A DNA stretch of 64,000 bases from Marinobacter qingdaonensis (GCF_034555935.1 NZ_JAYDCJ010000003.1:2356001-2420000), one strand, 5' to 3'; counted from the stretch's first letter, positions 54,192-63,966 are shown. Notes: generated by a model not told the origin, from the letters alone. Numbers and translations are program-made.

Positions 54192-55067
54192 CTATTGAAC
54201 GTTCAGCTCAGGTGCGGCCGGCCGGCTTTCGGAACCTGATGAGCCACCAGTGCTGGCGCCGCCAACCATGGGATTCCCAAACGAGTCGCGATTCGACGGG
54301 GTGTCCGAGGTGACCACGATATCGTCGACATACATGTGCTGTGTTTTCGGAGCGGCTCCGTTCCAGTAGGTAAAGATGTGAGCGCGATCGGAGGTATCCG
54401 ACGAGTTGTTTAGGGTCTTCGCACCGGTGATTTCTCTCAGCAGTCTCCCGTCCTTCCAGACCCGGACAATGGCGCTTCCGCCTTGAGAGGCCGGCACATT
54501 GTCGAATTTGACATACATTTCATAGGTTTCCCAGCGTCCGCGTTGAACCTCGTCGGACGGATCGCCGAATTCGAACCACTGTTGTTGCCCCTCATAGATG
54601 AATTTGTGAGGGACGGACGCGGCCTCAGGATTCATGTACCAGTCGTTATAGCCTGAGTTTGAACCGCCGCTGGTTTGGGCGTGTATCCGGAGAAACTTGA
54701 GGTGCCCGCCGCCTCCGGTCGAATCGTAATTGAAGCCAGCCGGAAAGTAGGTGTTGACGCTGAACCACACTTCGTCACCTTTGCGGAGCAATTCCGGATA
54801 GTTGATGATGCCGCCCCACTCGCCGAATGCCGTAGAACCGCCGGTAACCGTGAGCTTGGCAGCTTGATTACCGGTCAGGACCTGCTCATTCGTAAAGTAG
54901 GACCCGCCCGCTGCATCGTCGAAATCTGTGGAAGCGCCACTTTGAGCCTTGGCTCCAATGGATCCGTTTTCGAAAGTGAGGGCTCTAGTCCAGGAATGTG
55001 CGGGCAGAGACACTGCTACCAATAGCGATAGCGCAGCAGTTCGAACCAAAACATTGGAGTGTTTCAT
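54192..55067 (-). CDS. secreted polysaccharide lyase-like jelly-roll protein
   Basis: A 291-residue exported protein. The signal peptide ends near LPAHS at residue 25. The mature part resembles beta-jelly-roll polysaccharide lyases (heparin-lyase / PL14-PL20 type): FGEWGGIINYPELL, then GGGGHLKFLRIHAQ, RGRWETYEMYVKFD and MYVDDIVVTSD. The C-terminus is a Gly/Ser/Pro-rich tail. It may trim or release the exopolysaccharide. I start at the ATG with GGAGAG just upstream; an ATG five codons earlier contains that site. A good -10 (TATAAT) lies upstream. Confidence 0.75.
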   Translation of the reverse strand: MKHSNVLVRTAALSLLVAVSLPAHSWTRALTFENGSIGAKAQSGASTDFDDAAGGSYFTNEQVLTGNQAAKLTVTGGSTAFGEWGGIINYPELLRKGDEVWFSVNTYFPAGFNYDSTGGGGHLKFLRIHAQTSGGSNSGYNDWYMNPEAASVPHKFIYEGQQQWFEFGDPSDEVQRGRWETYEMYVKFDNVPASQGGSAIVRVWKDGRLLREITGAKTLNNSSDTSDRAHIFTYWNGAAPKTQHMYVDDIVVTSDTPSNRDSFGNPMVGGASTGGSSGSESRPAAPELNVQ

Positions 55068-55498
55068 CTCAACTCTCTCCATGTTAACGGGCTTTGAAAA
55101 GGCGGTTCGCTACTGCATGAAGGACCGTCCGAGCATTGGTTGAATTATAGCCGACTGCGCTTTGGGCTGAACAAAAAAAATGCGCTCCTTCTAAACATAA
55201 AATTAATACTTATCGTTTTTTTAATCCGGTGGCAGCTTTGGGAATCGTCTAGCGCATAACGGTGAGTTTTATATAACCTAATGATTTCCCAGTGGCGGTC
55301 AGCACCATAATGTGGCTCGCGTCGGATGGATGAGCTGAAGCCTTATAATCGATCAATTACCACATCTTAAAAAACGAACGCGATCCATGGCAGTCGAAAA
55401 CCATAGAGTTGGGCTCCAAGGGGCCTGGAAGCGGTTGACTGACCTGCAGCAGCCCTAGCGGACATCTGGGCCCAAACGAAGTGCTTGCTCGGACCCAT
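55068..55498. other. 431-bp AT-rich intergenic region
   Basis: Lies between the lyase-like gene start and the flippase gene stop. I see no credible gene or RNA. It includes a TATAAT on the minus strand (55149-55144) that fits a lyase promoter, and long A and T runs near 55182-55215. The rest shows no repeats or terminator that I can support. Confidence 0.4.
55144..55149 (-). promoter_or_regulatory. -10 box for the lyase-like gene
   Basis: A consensus TATAAT on the minus strand, about 77 bases before the ATG. The best -35 candidate (TTGTTC) is 19 bases upstream, so the promoter is plausible but not ideal. Confidence 0.5.
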
Positions 55499-56956
55499 CT
55501 AGTCTTTTCTGAAGATGGCCAAAAAATGATTTTTAGATCCCGCAATCTCCACACGCTCAAAAAGGGAGAGAACCACCAGTGCTGAGCAGAGGATCGCGAT
55601 CATTAGCTTGGAAGATAGCGTTGAGGCTGACAGTTCCTGAGCTATCATCAGGTAGTCGATCAACGCCGCCGATGACAGGACCACGCTGGCCACAAACAGC
55701 GGTTTCTGGCCAATTTTAAGTGGGTATAGTTTGTTCGCCGCATAAAGGGCGTAGGCATAGTGGCCAATCGAGCCGGCCGCCAAGGCAACCGAGGCACCTA
55801 CGAAGCCGTAGAGCGGGATCAGTACGAGATAGAAGACAGTAATGACGCCGGCAGCGAAGAGACTGTTTTTGGTAAGCTCGAGCGTTCTGTTTTTGTACAT
55901 GAAGCTGAAGTTGTTGAATATGGTGAGGCATTGAAATATTCCGGCCAAAACCAGAAAGGGAACAGCGCCAACGGACGGGTGAAATGGCGGGGCCGACATC
56001 AACTGAATGATGACCGGTGAGAATGCGTTTACCCAGATTCCGGATATAAAAAGCATGGCAGTTATCATTCGAAATGCCAGGGAATAGGCAGGATAAGGGT
56101 TGTCGGTCTTGGCAATGGCAAATCGCTCGGTTTGCCAGTATAGGGAAAATGGCTGCCAGACAAGCACGCCGACGATTGCTCCAAATTTCGCAGCCAACTC
56201 GAATAACCCCACATCATCCAGCGATGAAAACACTCGGACGAAATAGCGATTAGATGATCCAATGTAAAGTCCGATCAGTCCTGAAATCCATAACGGCCAA
56301 CTAAATTTCAGGATATTTACTGCAATTGCCTTGCGGACTGAAAACCCTGTATGGCAGAAAGTGTATATAGTGAGTGCAAGTGCAATGATCACTGAAGATG
56401 CGAGGCTGCTTAATGCGAGCCCCATGAGCCCCCATTCCAAGATAACGATGGTTATTATATTAAGGGTTAGCTGAAGAGCCAACTTGGCCATGCTGAAATT
56501 AAAAAATGTCCAAGGTCTTTTTATTATGCGCAAATATGTGAGGCTGTATTGCTCTAACGCGTGCGTTAATATCAGAAATGAAAAGATAACAATGTAGATG
56601 CTGTATTGGGTGTCTCCAAAAACACCGGCGGATATCGGGGTCGAAAAACTCGCCATCACGAGACAGGCAAAACCACTGAACAGTGAGGTGACGAGAAACG
56701 CTGTGGTAACAACCGCATTTTTGCGGTGAACCGAATCTTCCTCGTGGTAAAACTTGGGCACCGCTTGAAACATGTGACCGCCGAGAATGATTTCGAACAG
56801 GCTGACCAAAAAAACCAGTAGGCCGATAACGCCGTAATCGGCGGGAGTCAGGTAGCTGGTGTAGATAGGCAGCATCAAGAAGCCAACCAGCTGTCGAGAA
56901 ATATTGCCGACCGCATAGATGGTCGAGTGCTTCACCATTTGAGCTGTCTGGCTCAA
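55499..56956 (-). CDS. Wzx-type polysaccharide flippase
   Basis: A 485-residue MATE/MOP-family inner-membrane protein with 12-14 hydrophobic helices. It should move lipid-linked repeat units to the periplasmic face. The start is probably TTG 56956, supported by GGAG eight bases upstream; an ATG at 56938 has no ribosome-binding site. The TTG overlaps the upstream gene's stop codon. Composition is clearly more AT-rich than the surrounding genes, a hint of separate origin. Confidence 0.88.
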   Translation of the reverse strand: MSQTAQMVKHSTIYAVGNISRQLVGFLMLPIYTSYLTPADYGVIGLLVFLVSLFEIILGGHMFQAVPKFYHEEDSVHRKNAVVTTAFLVTSLFSGFACLVMASFSTPISAGVFGDTQYSIYIVIFSFLILTHALEQYSLTYLRIIKRPWTFFNFSMAKLALQLTLNIITIVILEWGLMGLALSSLASSVIIALALTIYTFCHTGFSVRKAIAVNILKFSWPLWISGLIGLYIGSSNRYFVRVFSSLDDVGLFELAAKFGAIVGVLVWQPFSLYWQTERFAIAKTDNPYPAYSLAFRMITAMLFISGIWVNAFSPVIIQLMSAPPFHPSVGAVPFLVLAGIFQCLTIFNNFSFMYKNRTLELTKNSLFAAGVITVFYLVLIPLYGFVGASVALAAGSIGHYAYALYAANKLYPLKIGQKPLFVASVVLSSAALIDYLMIAQELSASTLSSKLMIAILCSALVVLSLFERVEIAGSKNHFLAIFRKD

Positions 56957-58113
56957 AGTGCAAACTCCGTGGCAAGTTCCAAGGAGTTAAAAATGCTTAC
57001 GATTCCCTCCGATTGAGACTTTCGGGAGTAGTTTTCAATCACCCGTGCCCGACCCTGTTTTCCCATGTTCGAGAGTAGATTCGAATCGGTCAGCAACAAC
57101 CGAAGCTTTTGGGCGGCATCGACATGATCTTCAACCGGGAATTTCATTCCGGTGTCTGGGGTAACCGCCTCATTGAGACCAGGTAAATCAGACACGAGCA
57201 AAGGAAGTTGCGTGGCCGCCATCTCCAGTGACGACATAGGGAATGAGTCCCAAACCACGGACGCAATCATACCGATCGAACAGCTTTTCAGGAGATCGGG
57301 AACGTCCGTCCTGTAACCCCCAAAGGTTATGTGGTTGTTGACCTCAGGCTCCTGCAGGTATTGCTCAAAGAGTTTTTGCTCTCCTGGGCGGTTGCCGAGG
57401 ATCAGAAAGTGCGCATCCCTGTGCCCAAGCTCCTGGGTAAGCACCTTCGCTGCTTGGAGGATGACGTGGACACCTTTCCGGCGCTCCATATGCCCCGAGA
57501 ACACGATTATTTTTCGGTTCCTGGGAATATCAAAGCAATCATGAGCATAGAAGCGTTTGGCCTCATCCGGCGCGTAGCGCTCTGTGTCGATACCGGTTTT
57601 TACGATCGATGTTTTGGCGTAGGGGATGCCGCGGCCGTTGACGGCCGTGTCGCGCATACCGGCGGATTGAAAGATGTAGTGGTCCGGGCCGTACCGTCGG
57701 GCCGAAACCTCAAGCTTTTTCAGCAACAGTTTGAACCCGTTGTTCAGTGAGCTCATGGGGGCGCCCCAATATGACACGAAGGTGCGAATACCACCCCGTC
57801 TGAGAGCCTGGTACATGGGGCGTGAAACCGGCTGATCAAAACCCAGAAGGCGCGTAATTCTTTGCGTCCGAACGTACTCCTCCGTCTGCCGCAAGGATGC
57901 GGGGTCTGACCAACGGGTATCCAGGTGGAGAACGTTGGTCAGTTCACTCGGCAAGGATGGGGTCATTCCCCGGTCCAGATTTGCGTAGGCGTAATGGATG
58001 TTTCTGAAATCGCCGGTGAGGGTTTTGGCCACTTCGAGGAAGGTATGTTCATGGCTTGAGGCTGCATAGCCTGGATTGGACTCACAATGAAACAAAACCA
58101 GCATGCCGCTCAC
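56953..58113 (-). CDS. glycosyltransferase family 4
   Basis: A 386-residue GT-B protein. It has SIVKTGIDTERY near 168-180, IVFSGHMERRKGVHVI near 205-220 and FPMSSLEMAATQLPLLVSDLPG near 298-318 (read in parts), which are the usual GT4 elements. The GTG start overlaps the upstream pyruvyl transferase stop (GTGA), and the stop overlaps the flippase start, so all three genes are coupled. Donor sugar unknown. Confidence 0.87.
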   Translation of the reverse strand: MSGMLVLFHCESNPGYAASSHEHTFLEVAKTLTGDFRNIHYAYANLDRGMTPSLPSELTNVLHLDTRWSDPASLRQTEEYVRTQRITRLLGFDQPVSRPMYQALRRGGIRTFVSYWGAPMSSLNNGFKLLLKKLEVSARRYGPDHYIFQSAGMRDTAVNGRGIPYAKTSIVKTGIDTERYAPDEAKRFYAHDCFDIPRNRKIIVFSGHMERRKGVHVILQAAKVLTQELGHRDAHFLILGNRPGEQKLFEQYLQEPEVNNHITFGGYRTDVPDLLKSCSIGMIASVVWDSFPMSSLEMAATQLPLLVSDLPGLNEAVTPDTGMKFPVEDHVDAAQKLRLLLTDSNLLSNMGKQGRARVIENYSRKSQSEGIVSIFNSLELATEFAL

Positions 58114-59312
58114 GAGCTTTTCACCTCAGTGGTTGAGTTGATCGGCAGTTTGGATTCCGCCCGGGGAAGTCCTGCGATAAGACGGTAGGGACGTTCGCTG
58201 TCCTCCTTTGCATCCGTCTGAATACGCCGTGCGGCAGTCACGAATTCCTCGCGAGAGGCGCAGGCCTCCGAAACCAGGGCGTCGAGGTATTTGTCCGCGT
58301 CGTCTATGGAAACCACCCTCGGTTTGAGCCCCAGCGCTTCAAAAGCGCCCGTCAGTTTTGCCTGGGTATACTCGTCCACGTAGACGCCCACGGCTGGAAT
58401 CCCGAGGGACAGCGCAAAGACCAACTGGTGATAGCGCATGGAAACCACAAAGTCACAGTCCCCGGTCAGGGCTTTTAATTCCGATGCAAGCGGGATCGGG
58501 TCGACCATATGAAAGCCGTTTTCAGGCCACAGCTGCCGGATTCCATTGGCCAACTTAATATCGCCCTCTGTGCCCCTCGGCGCGTGGTGTGGGATGAAAA
58601 CGGTCTTTAACTGGCGCTCGCGAATCGTCCTTGCTATGACGGAAGCAACCCGCAGTACGTCCTCGTTATCCATACCGCCGAACCTTCGCATGGCGATGCA
58701 GGCGAATGAGCCGCCTTGCTGGCTGATGGATCGCGAGTAATCGCTGTGCCGCCGTTCCAGGAAGCAGGCGTCGTCCAAGGCAAAGTGAACAGGTGCAGAG
58801 ATTTGGGTATGGGAGAAATTGATATCCCGGACACCGATCCATGTGGCTTTGCCAAGAACTTGATCAACGGCCTTTCGGTGTTCGTGGTCGTACGGTCCGA
58901 TGGTTTGGCTGACCAAAAAGACTTCCTTTCGGAAAAAGTTGGCGACCCGAAGGAGTCTAAGCCGGGACTCCAGAACGTGAGGCCACACGCTGGTCATGTT
59001 GCCACCACCACAAATCAGGACCTTGTCACACTTGAGGACTTGGTAAACGTTGGTAAGAAGGGCCTTGAGATAAGAAAGGGGGTTGCGCCAGAGCAGACTT
59101 CGGAAATTCCGATCGGTGACATGGTAAAAGGCGAATGCTCGAATCCCATAGGTGTTGGGAACCTCTGCGGGGTTGGCGCAGCCGAGGATCAGGTTTTCTT
59201 TCCCAACCAGTTTCCCCAGTCGCTCAATGGCAACTTCCGCCATCGCTTCGTCGCCCACGTGATAGTCCGGGCCGAGCCCAGTAATGTCCGACAGCATGAG
59301 TATTTTTGGCAT
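58110..59312 (-). CDS. polysaccharide pyruvyl transferase family protein
   Basis: A 400-residue cytoplasmic enzyme of the PF04230 family, which adds pyruvate ketals from phosphoenolpyruvate to sugars. ICGGGNMTSVWPH near 99-111 and VSMRYHQLVFALSLGIPAVGV near 288-308 (read in parts) are the family signatures. It would give the polymer a negative charge. The gene overlaps the downstream glycosyltransferase by four bases. Confidence 0.88.
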   Translation of the reverse strand: MPKILMLSDITGLGPDYHVGDEAMAEVAIERLGKLVGKENLILGCANPAEVPNTYGIRAFAFYHVTDRNFRSLLWRNPLSYLKALLTNVYQVLKCDKVLICGGGNMTSVWPHVLESRLRLLRVANFFRKEVFLVSQTIGPYDHEHRKAVDQVLGKATWIGVRDINFSHTQISAPVHFALDDACFLERRHSDYSRSISQQGGSFACIAMRRFGGMDNEDVLRVASVIARTIRERQLKTVFIPHHAPRGTEGDIKLANGIRQLWPENGFHMVDPIPLASELKALTGDCDFVVSMRYHQLVFALSLGIPAVGVYVDEYTQAKLTGAFEALGLKPRVVSIDDADKYLDALVSEACASREEFVTAARRIQTDAKEDSERPYRLIAGLPRAESKLPINSTTEVKSS

Positions 59313-59414
59313 TTTTGCGCACTCTGAATGTCATAAGTCCGTTTATGATCCGTGTCACTCATAAAACGCTCGACAAGATCAGCAGCGGTGTCGTGGACAT
59401 CTCATTTCCCAAAG

Positions 59415-60518
59415 CTACCGCGTATACAGCTCTTCGTATTGTCTGGTGTTGATTTTCAGACTGAACGTCTCGAGGGCGTGCAGTAGTCCTTTTCTGGATT
59501 TTTCGCCGAGTTCTGATTCAGCGCCCAGCGCCTTGATTGTCACCTCCGCGTAAGACTCAGGGGTTTGTTCATCGACCAGCCAGCCGCAATCGCCGTCGGC
59601 CAGAACTTCCGGTATGCCTCCGACCCGGTGTGCAATCACCGGAGTTTCAATGGCCAGCGCCTCAAGCAAGGTCATCGGCAAACCTTCATGGTCCGATGTC
59701 ATGAGTAGCGCATCCAACTTTCGAAGTTCATCATAGGCCGGGTCAATAAAACCCTTGAACTCAATTTCCTCCATCATTCCAAGGCTGGCGGATAGCGCAC
59801 GCATTTCTTGTTCCAAGGGACCCGAGCCTATGATTACACCAGTGCAGGGGAGTCCACGTTGGTTGAGAATTGCGATGGTTCGAATGAACAAATCGATTCT
59901 CTTGACGGGCACCAACCTCCCAACGATGCCAATCCGGTATCGCCTGGTACTCAGTGCCTTAGCCCTTGGCCATTGCTGGCGAAGGCCATCCACGTCAACA
60001 AAGTTGAATATCTTTTCCACCTTACCCGGGAATTGTGCCCCAAGGGTCGCCTCCAATTGCGAAGACACCGCAACAACTGTCTGTTGGCGAAGCCGTCCCA
60101 ATAACAAGTCTAGTTGGCGAATGAGCCATTTGTGAGGTCCCTTGAAAGAGATTTCCGTTTCAGGGTTGCCATGGACAGTTCGCAAGGAGCAGGGGACTCC
60201 AGCCAGATCCTTGCCGATGATGCCGAGTATGTTTTCCTTGAATCCATGGGTATGGAGCACTTTGGTTCCCTCGCGTCGGCAATGGTTGCGAATGATTGTC
60301 ACCAGGGTCAGAGGGCCATACCTGGACTCATCCGCTATCTCCACTTTCAGACCAAGGGATCGTAACTTTTGGCTCAGCACTCCTTCGTTGAAGACGACAG
60401 CGGTCAACCTAAGCCGGGGGGAGGCCACCAGCGCCATGCATAGATTGAATACCTGGACTTCGGCACCCGCCCAGAGGTCTCCGGAAATGACATGAGTTAC
60501 CACCGTTGGGGTGCTCAC
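59415..60518 (-). CDS. glycosyltransferase family 4
   Basis: A 367-residue GT-B protein beginning VVTHVISGDLWAGAEVQVFNL (read in parts). The donor motif SDHEGLPMTLLEALAIETPVIA is near residues 275-296. The GTG start overlaps the upstream deacetylase stop and has GGGGAA five bases upstream. A 102-base gap separates it from the pyruvyl transferase gene. Its sugar specificity cannot be read from the sequence. Confidence 0.88.
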   Translation of the reverse strand: MSTPTVVTHVISGDLWAGAEVQVFNLCMALVASPRLRLTAVVFNEGVLSQKLRSLGLKVEIADESRYGPLTLVTIIRNHCRREGTKVLHTHGFKENILGIIGKDLAGVPCSLRTVHGNPETEISFKGPHKWLIRQLDLLLGRLRQQTVVAVSSQLEATLGAQFPGKVEKIFNFVDVDGLRQQWPRAKALSTRRYRIGIVGRLVPVKRIDLFIRTIAILNQRGLPCTGVIIGSGPLEQEMRALSASLGMMEEIEFKGFIDPAYDELRKLDALLMTSDHEGLPMTLLEALAIETPVIAHRVGGIPEVLADGDCGWLVDEQTPESYAEVTIKALGAESELGEKSRKGLLHALETFSLKINTRQYEELYTR

Positions 60519-61528
60519 AAGATTCCCCGGCCAATTGTGGCGAAGAGTTTACGGGGCGAGCCGCTGTTGCCATCGTGCAAATTGAAACGTCTTAGATCAA
60601 AGGCATCACGGCCTGGAGGATTCCAGCCGGTCTTGGTTGTGCAGGCGGCCTCGTAATGTTCTTTCACCAGTTGTTCTCCGGCCGCCGTGATGTCGCCATT
60701 CGGGTAGCAAAAAATGGGAACCGCGCTCCGCTCCAGTCGCCCGAGATCCCTCAGACATCCGACAATTTCATTTCGAAGAGTGAGAGCAGAACCGATCCGA
60801 TTCAGCCGAAAGTGGTTCTGGGTGTGAGCACCAAATCGCACCAGATCGTTGTGGGCCATCGCTTCGAGTTCAGCGCTGTTCAGGATGTAGCGGACTGGCT
60901 CGTCAGTCTCCATTTGGGGGGTGTCTGACAAATAGCCCAGAATGGTTTCATCCTCCAGTGCCTTGAGCCGGTTGATCACCTCATCGGCCTGCGTCAATGT
61001 CAGAGGCGCGCGAGGTGAGTATTCAGCAGGAAGGAAGGGGAGAAGCCATCGAAGCTCGGGGGCGGATTCGTCAATGACCCTGGCGGTTACAAACCGCAGA
61101 ACCTGCTCGGGCCAGAATACCCGATGGGTGTCGAGCAATCCTGTGACCAGAAATACCGTGGCGGGGACATTCTCAGACGCCAGGATTGGGAAAGCGTATT
61201 GGTAATTGTCTCGCCAGCCGTCGTCAAAAGTCAGCGCAACCGACAGCTTGGGCAAAGGCTCACCGCGGGTCCGTTTTGATAACCACTCGTTTAAGTGTAT
61301 CGGGGTCGCACCCACCGACCGCATCAATCGGATGTGGTCCCGCAAGGCTTCCGGGGCGGTAATCATGCCTGGTTGTTCAAAGTGACGGTCGGGGTGTTGA
61401 TCGGGAAGGATGCGGTGGTAGGTAAGAATGATCAGCGTCGGTCTTGAGGTTAACCTCATCCTGATCCAGCCGTAAACGGCGAGCGCTGCAAGGACGCAGT
61501 ATTTCAATCCAGATCGTAGGTAAGCCAA
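60515..61528 (-). CDS. polysaccharide deacetylase (NodB fold), third in the cluster
   Basis: A 337-residue deacetylase with one N-terminal hydrophobic helix (about residues 10-30). LTFDDGWRDNY near 100-110 carries the metal aspartate pair, and FGAHTQNHFRL near 235-245 the histidines. The start is TTG with a near-perfect AAGGAGG seven bases upstream. It is divergent from a GT2 gene with a 123-base intergenic region and overlaps the next glycosyltransferase by four bases. Confidence 0.87.
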   Translation of the reverse strand: MAYLRSGLKYCVLAALAVYGWIRMRLTSRPTLIILTYHRILPDQHPDRHFEQPGMITAPEALRDHIRLMRSVGATPIHLNEWLSKRTRGEPLPKLSVALTFDDGWRDNYQYAFPILASENVPATVFLVTGLLDTHRVFWPEQVLRFVTARVIDESAPELRWLLPFLPAEYSPRAPLTLTQADEVINRLKALEDETILGYLSDTPQMETDEPVRYILNSAELEAMAHNDLVRFGAHTQNHFRLNRIGSALTLRNEIVGCLRDLGRLERSAVPIFCYPNGDITAAGEQLVKEHYEAACTTKTGWNPPGRDAFDLRRFNLHDGNSGSPRKLFATIGRGIL

Positions 61529-61651
61529 GACTATCCCTCCTTGAGAGCAGCCAGTAGTTTTGGCTTTATCGTCCCTGTATAGTCTTAAGTAATGATTCTG
61601 CCAGTAGACGGCGGGCTTGTCATTACTGCCGGTTCACAAGGATTGAGAACT

Positions 61652-62791
61652 ATGTTGCTTTTCCTGTTCTGGTTGTCGTTGATTGGCGTTGGATTCAGCT
61701 ATTTCCTCTATCCCCTCCTGCTTCTGGTCATTCCGAGGCGTCGCAAACACACGATCGACGACACCATTTCACCGCCACCCTGGCCTAAGGTTTCCCTCAT
61801 CGTAACGGCGTACAACGAAGAATCTCGAATTGGGGAGAAAATTACCAATTGTCTCGCCATAGACTATCCGGATCTGGAAATACTCGTCGCCTCAGATTGC
61901 TCTACCGACGCGACTGACACCATCGTGGAACGTTTTCGGAAGCACGGGGTCGTTCTGGCGCGCGCGCAGGAGCGCAAAGGGAAGGAACATGCGCAGTATC
62001 AGGCCATCAAGAAAGCGACCGGTGACATTCTCGTGTTTTCGGATGTCGCTACGTCCATCCCCGAAGATGCCTTACGAAAGCTTGTCCGGTATTTTCAGGA
62101 CCCTGCCGTGGGCGCCGTGTCCAGTGAAGACCGTTTTGTCAGCCGCGACGGCAATCTTGTGGGTGAGGGCGCCTATGTTCGGTATGAAATGTGGCTGCGA
62201 GGACTGGAATCGGAGCGTGGGGGAATTGTTGGGCTAAGCGGCTCTTTTTTTGCTGCCCGTAAAGCGGTTTGTGAGGAGCACTGGGATATTTATTCTCCCA
62301 GTGATTTTAACACTGCTCTGAATTGCGCAAGGAACGATTTGGTCGCGGTCACTGCCCCCGACGTGCTTGGTTACTACCAGGACGTGAGTGACCCCTCCAA
62401 GGAATACCAGAGGAAAATACGAACCGTTATTCGGGGCTTGACCGCCCTGGGGCGCCACGTCGAAGTGCTTAATCCCCTCCGTTTCGGCCTGTTCTCCTTC
62501 CAGGTTTTTAGTCATAAGCTGATGCGCTGGGCGGTACCCTGGTTTCAGGTGCTATTGTTGATGACATCGTTGCTGTTGGCTGGACGTGGACCGGTGTATC
62601 AGCTGGTGCTGCTGGGTCAGATTGCGGTGTACGGACTGGTTATGCTGGGGTGGGTGTTGCCCGAGGTCAGGAATCGCGCCTGGGTGAAGATTCCGTATTT
62701 TTTTGTGCAGGTCAACGTTGCCATTGCACACGCGACGATGAATTACCTTGCCGGTAAGCGGATGACGGTATGGACGCCGTCGAAACGCTGA
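61652..62791 (+). CDS. family 2 glycosyltransferase, membrane-bound
   Basis: A 379-residue GT-A glycosyltransferase. A leading hydrophobic helix (MLLFLFWLSLIG...) precedes the catalytic domain with VTAYNEESRI, EILVASDCSTDATD and FSDVATSIPED. Two or more C-terminal helices follow, typical of processive or undecaprenyl-linked GT2 enzymes. The ATG at 61652 fits this helix; an earlier in-frame ATG (61592) adds 20 residues with no ribosome-binding site. It overlaps the aminotransferase gene by 22 bases. Confidence 0.85.
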   Translation: MLLFLFWLSLIGVGFSYFLYPLLLLVIPRRRKHTIDDTISPPPWPKVSLIVTAYNEESRIGEKITNCLAIDYPDLEILVASDCSTDATDTIVERFRKHGVVLARAQERKGKEHAQYQAIKKATGDILVFSDVATSIPEDALRKLVRYFQDPAVGAVSSEDRFVSRDGNLVGEGAYVRYEMWLRGLESERGGIVGLSGSFFAARKAVCEEHWDIYSPSDFNTALNCARNDLVAVTAPDVLGYYQDVSDPSKEYQRKIRTVIRGLTALGRHVEVLNPLRFGLFSFQVFSHKLMRWAVPWFQVLLLMTSLLLAGRGPVYQLVLLGQIAVYGLVMLGWVLPEVRNRAWVKIPYFFVQVNVAIAHATMNYLAGKRMTVWTPSKR

Positions 62792-63966
62792 TCAGCGAGC
62801 GCAGAATGGCGGTGGGTAAGCTTCGGCCCGTCGGCAGCCGGGTGCCGAAATGTGTCAAACGAATGCACGGGCGCCCGGAATTGGACTGGGACACGCGATA
62901 CCACACCGAGTGTTCGGCGTCCGGAACTGACGCCCTGTCTATGGCAGTGGCGGTCTCAATGGCTGGGCGTCCGGCCGACTCCACGCCTGAGGTGCTATTA
63001 CCTGCATACGGTTGCCCCGATCTCGTTGCCGCCATCATTGCCCAAGGCGCCAAGCCGATTCTGGTGGATCTGGTGCCTGACTCACCGTACATGGACCTGG
63101 AACACGCGGAACGGGCTATCACCCCAGCCACCGTTGCGCTGATAGGGGTTGGTCTGCTCGGGGTTCCAGAGCGTTTGGACCGACTCTCCGAGCTTTGCCG
63201 TCGCAAGGGGCTGTTCCTGATCGAGGACTCGGCGCAATGCTTTCCACCGGCTTCAACTGAGGGGGGGTGGGCTGATTTCATCGTCTTGAGCTTCGGCCGG
63301 GGTAAGCCCATCAATCTGATGGGAGGTGGGGCATTGTTGGTACGCCGGGATCTGCTAGATCGGGCGCAGCCCGTGCTTGAAAACTTCCCGATTATTGGCT
63401 TTGGATCCGGCCTAAAGTGGGCATTCAGGCGCTGGTTGTTCAATTTTTTGCTGCACCGAATACCTTATCGTGTCCTGGAAAAGTTGCCAGGCCTGAAGCT
63501 CGGTGAGACCAGATTTAGGTCGCTTCAACAGACTCAGAGACTGGCGTTGCCACAAGAAGTGCTGTCCTCGGGCGTTGCACATTTCAGTTGTCGCCCGCCG
63601 ACTCATTCTGGCTATGTTTCGGAGCTGGTGGAATTATCAAAATTTGGCTGGAGAAGCCTCGACGGAACAACTAGCCCAAGCGGTGCCAATCGATTGCCCA
63701 GGAATCGTTTTGGGCTGCTGGCACCGTCGGGCCATTTGAGAGATTTGGTTGAATACGCTCTCAATGATGCCGGGATTGGCGCCAGTGGGTTTTATCGACA
63801 GATTCTTCCGGAGATAGACGGGCTCGAAGCGCTTTTCAGTAACACGGACTACCCGAATGCACGCAACTTCGCTGACAGGTTGCTAACTCTGCCAAGTCAT
63901 GAAGACGTCACTGAAGCTGATGTGACCCGTATCAACAAGATCCTACGGGCCCTCAGCCAGGAATAA
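62770..63966 (+). CDS. DegT/DnrJ/EryC1/StrS-family aminotransferase
   Basis: A 398-residue pyridoxal-phosphate enzyme of the sugar aminotransferase family. VLLPAYGCPDLVAAIIAQGAKPILVD near residues 73-98 (read in parts), FLIEDSAQCF near 149-158 and SFGRGKPINL near 174-183, with the Schiff-base lysine in the last motif, support this. It may transfer an amino group to a keto-sugar used in the exopolysaccharide. The ATG lies inside the preceding GT2 gene. It is complete, ending 34 bases before the window edge. Confidence 0.86.
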   Translation: MDAVETLISERRMAVGKLRPVGSRVPKCVKRMHGRPELDWDTRYHTECSASGTDALSMAVAVSMAGRPADSTPEVLLPAYGCPDLVAAIIAQGAKPILVDLVPDSPYMDLEHAERAITPATVALIGVGLLGVPERLDRLSELCRRKGLFLIEDSAQCFPPASTEGGWADFIVLSFGRGKPINLMGGGALLVRRDLLDRAQPVLENFPIIGFGSGLKWAFRRWLFNFLLHRIPYRVLEKLPGLKLGETRFRSLQQTQRLALPQEVLSSGVAHFSCRPPTHSGYVSELVELSKFGWRSLDGTTSPSGANRLPRNRFGLLAPSGHLRDLVEYALNDAGIGASGFYRQILPEIDGLEALFSNTDYPNARNFADRLLTLPSHEDVTEADVTRINKILRALSQE

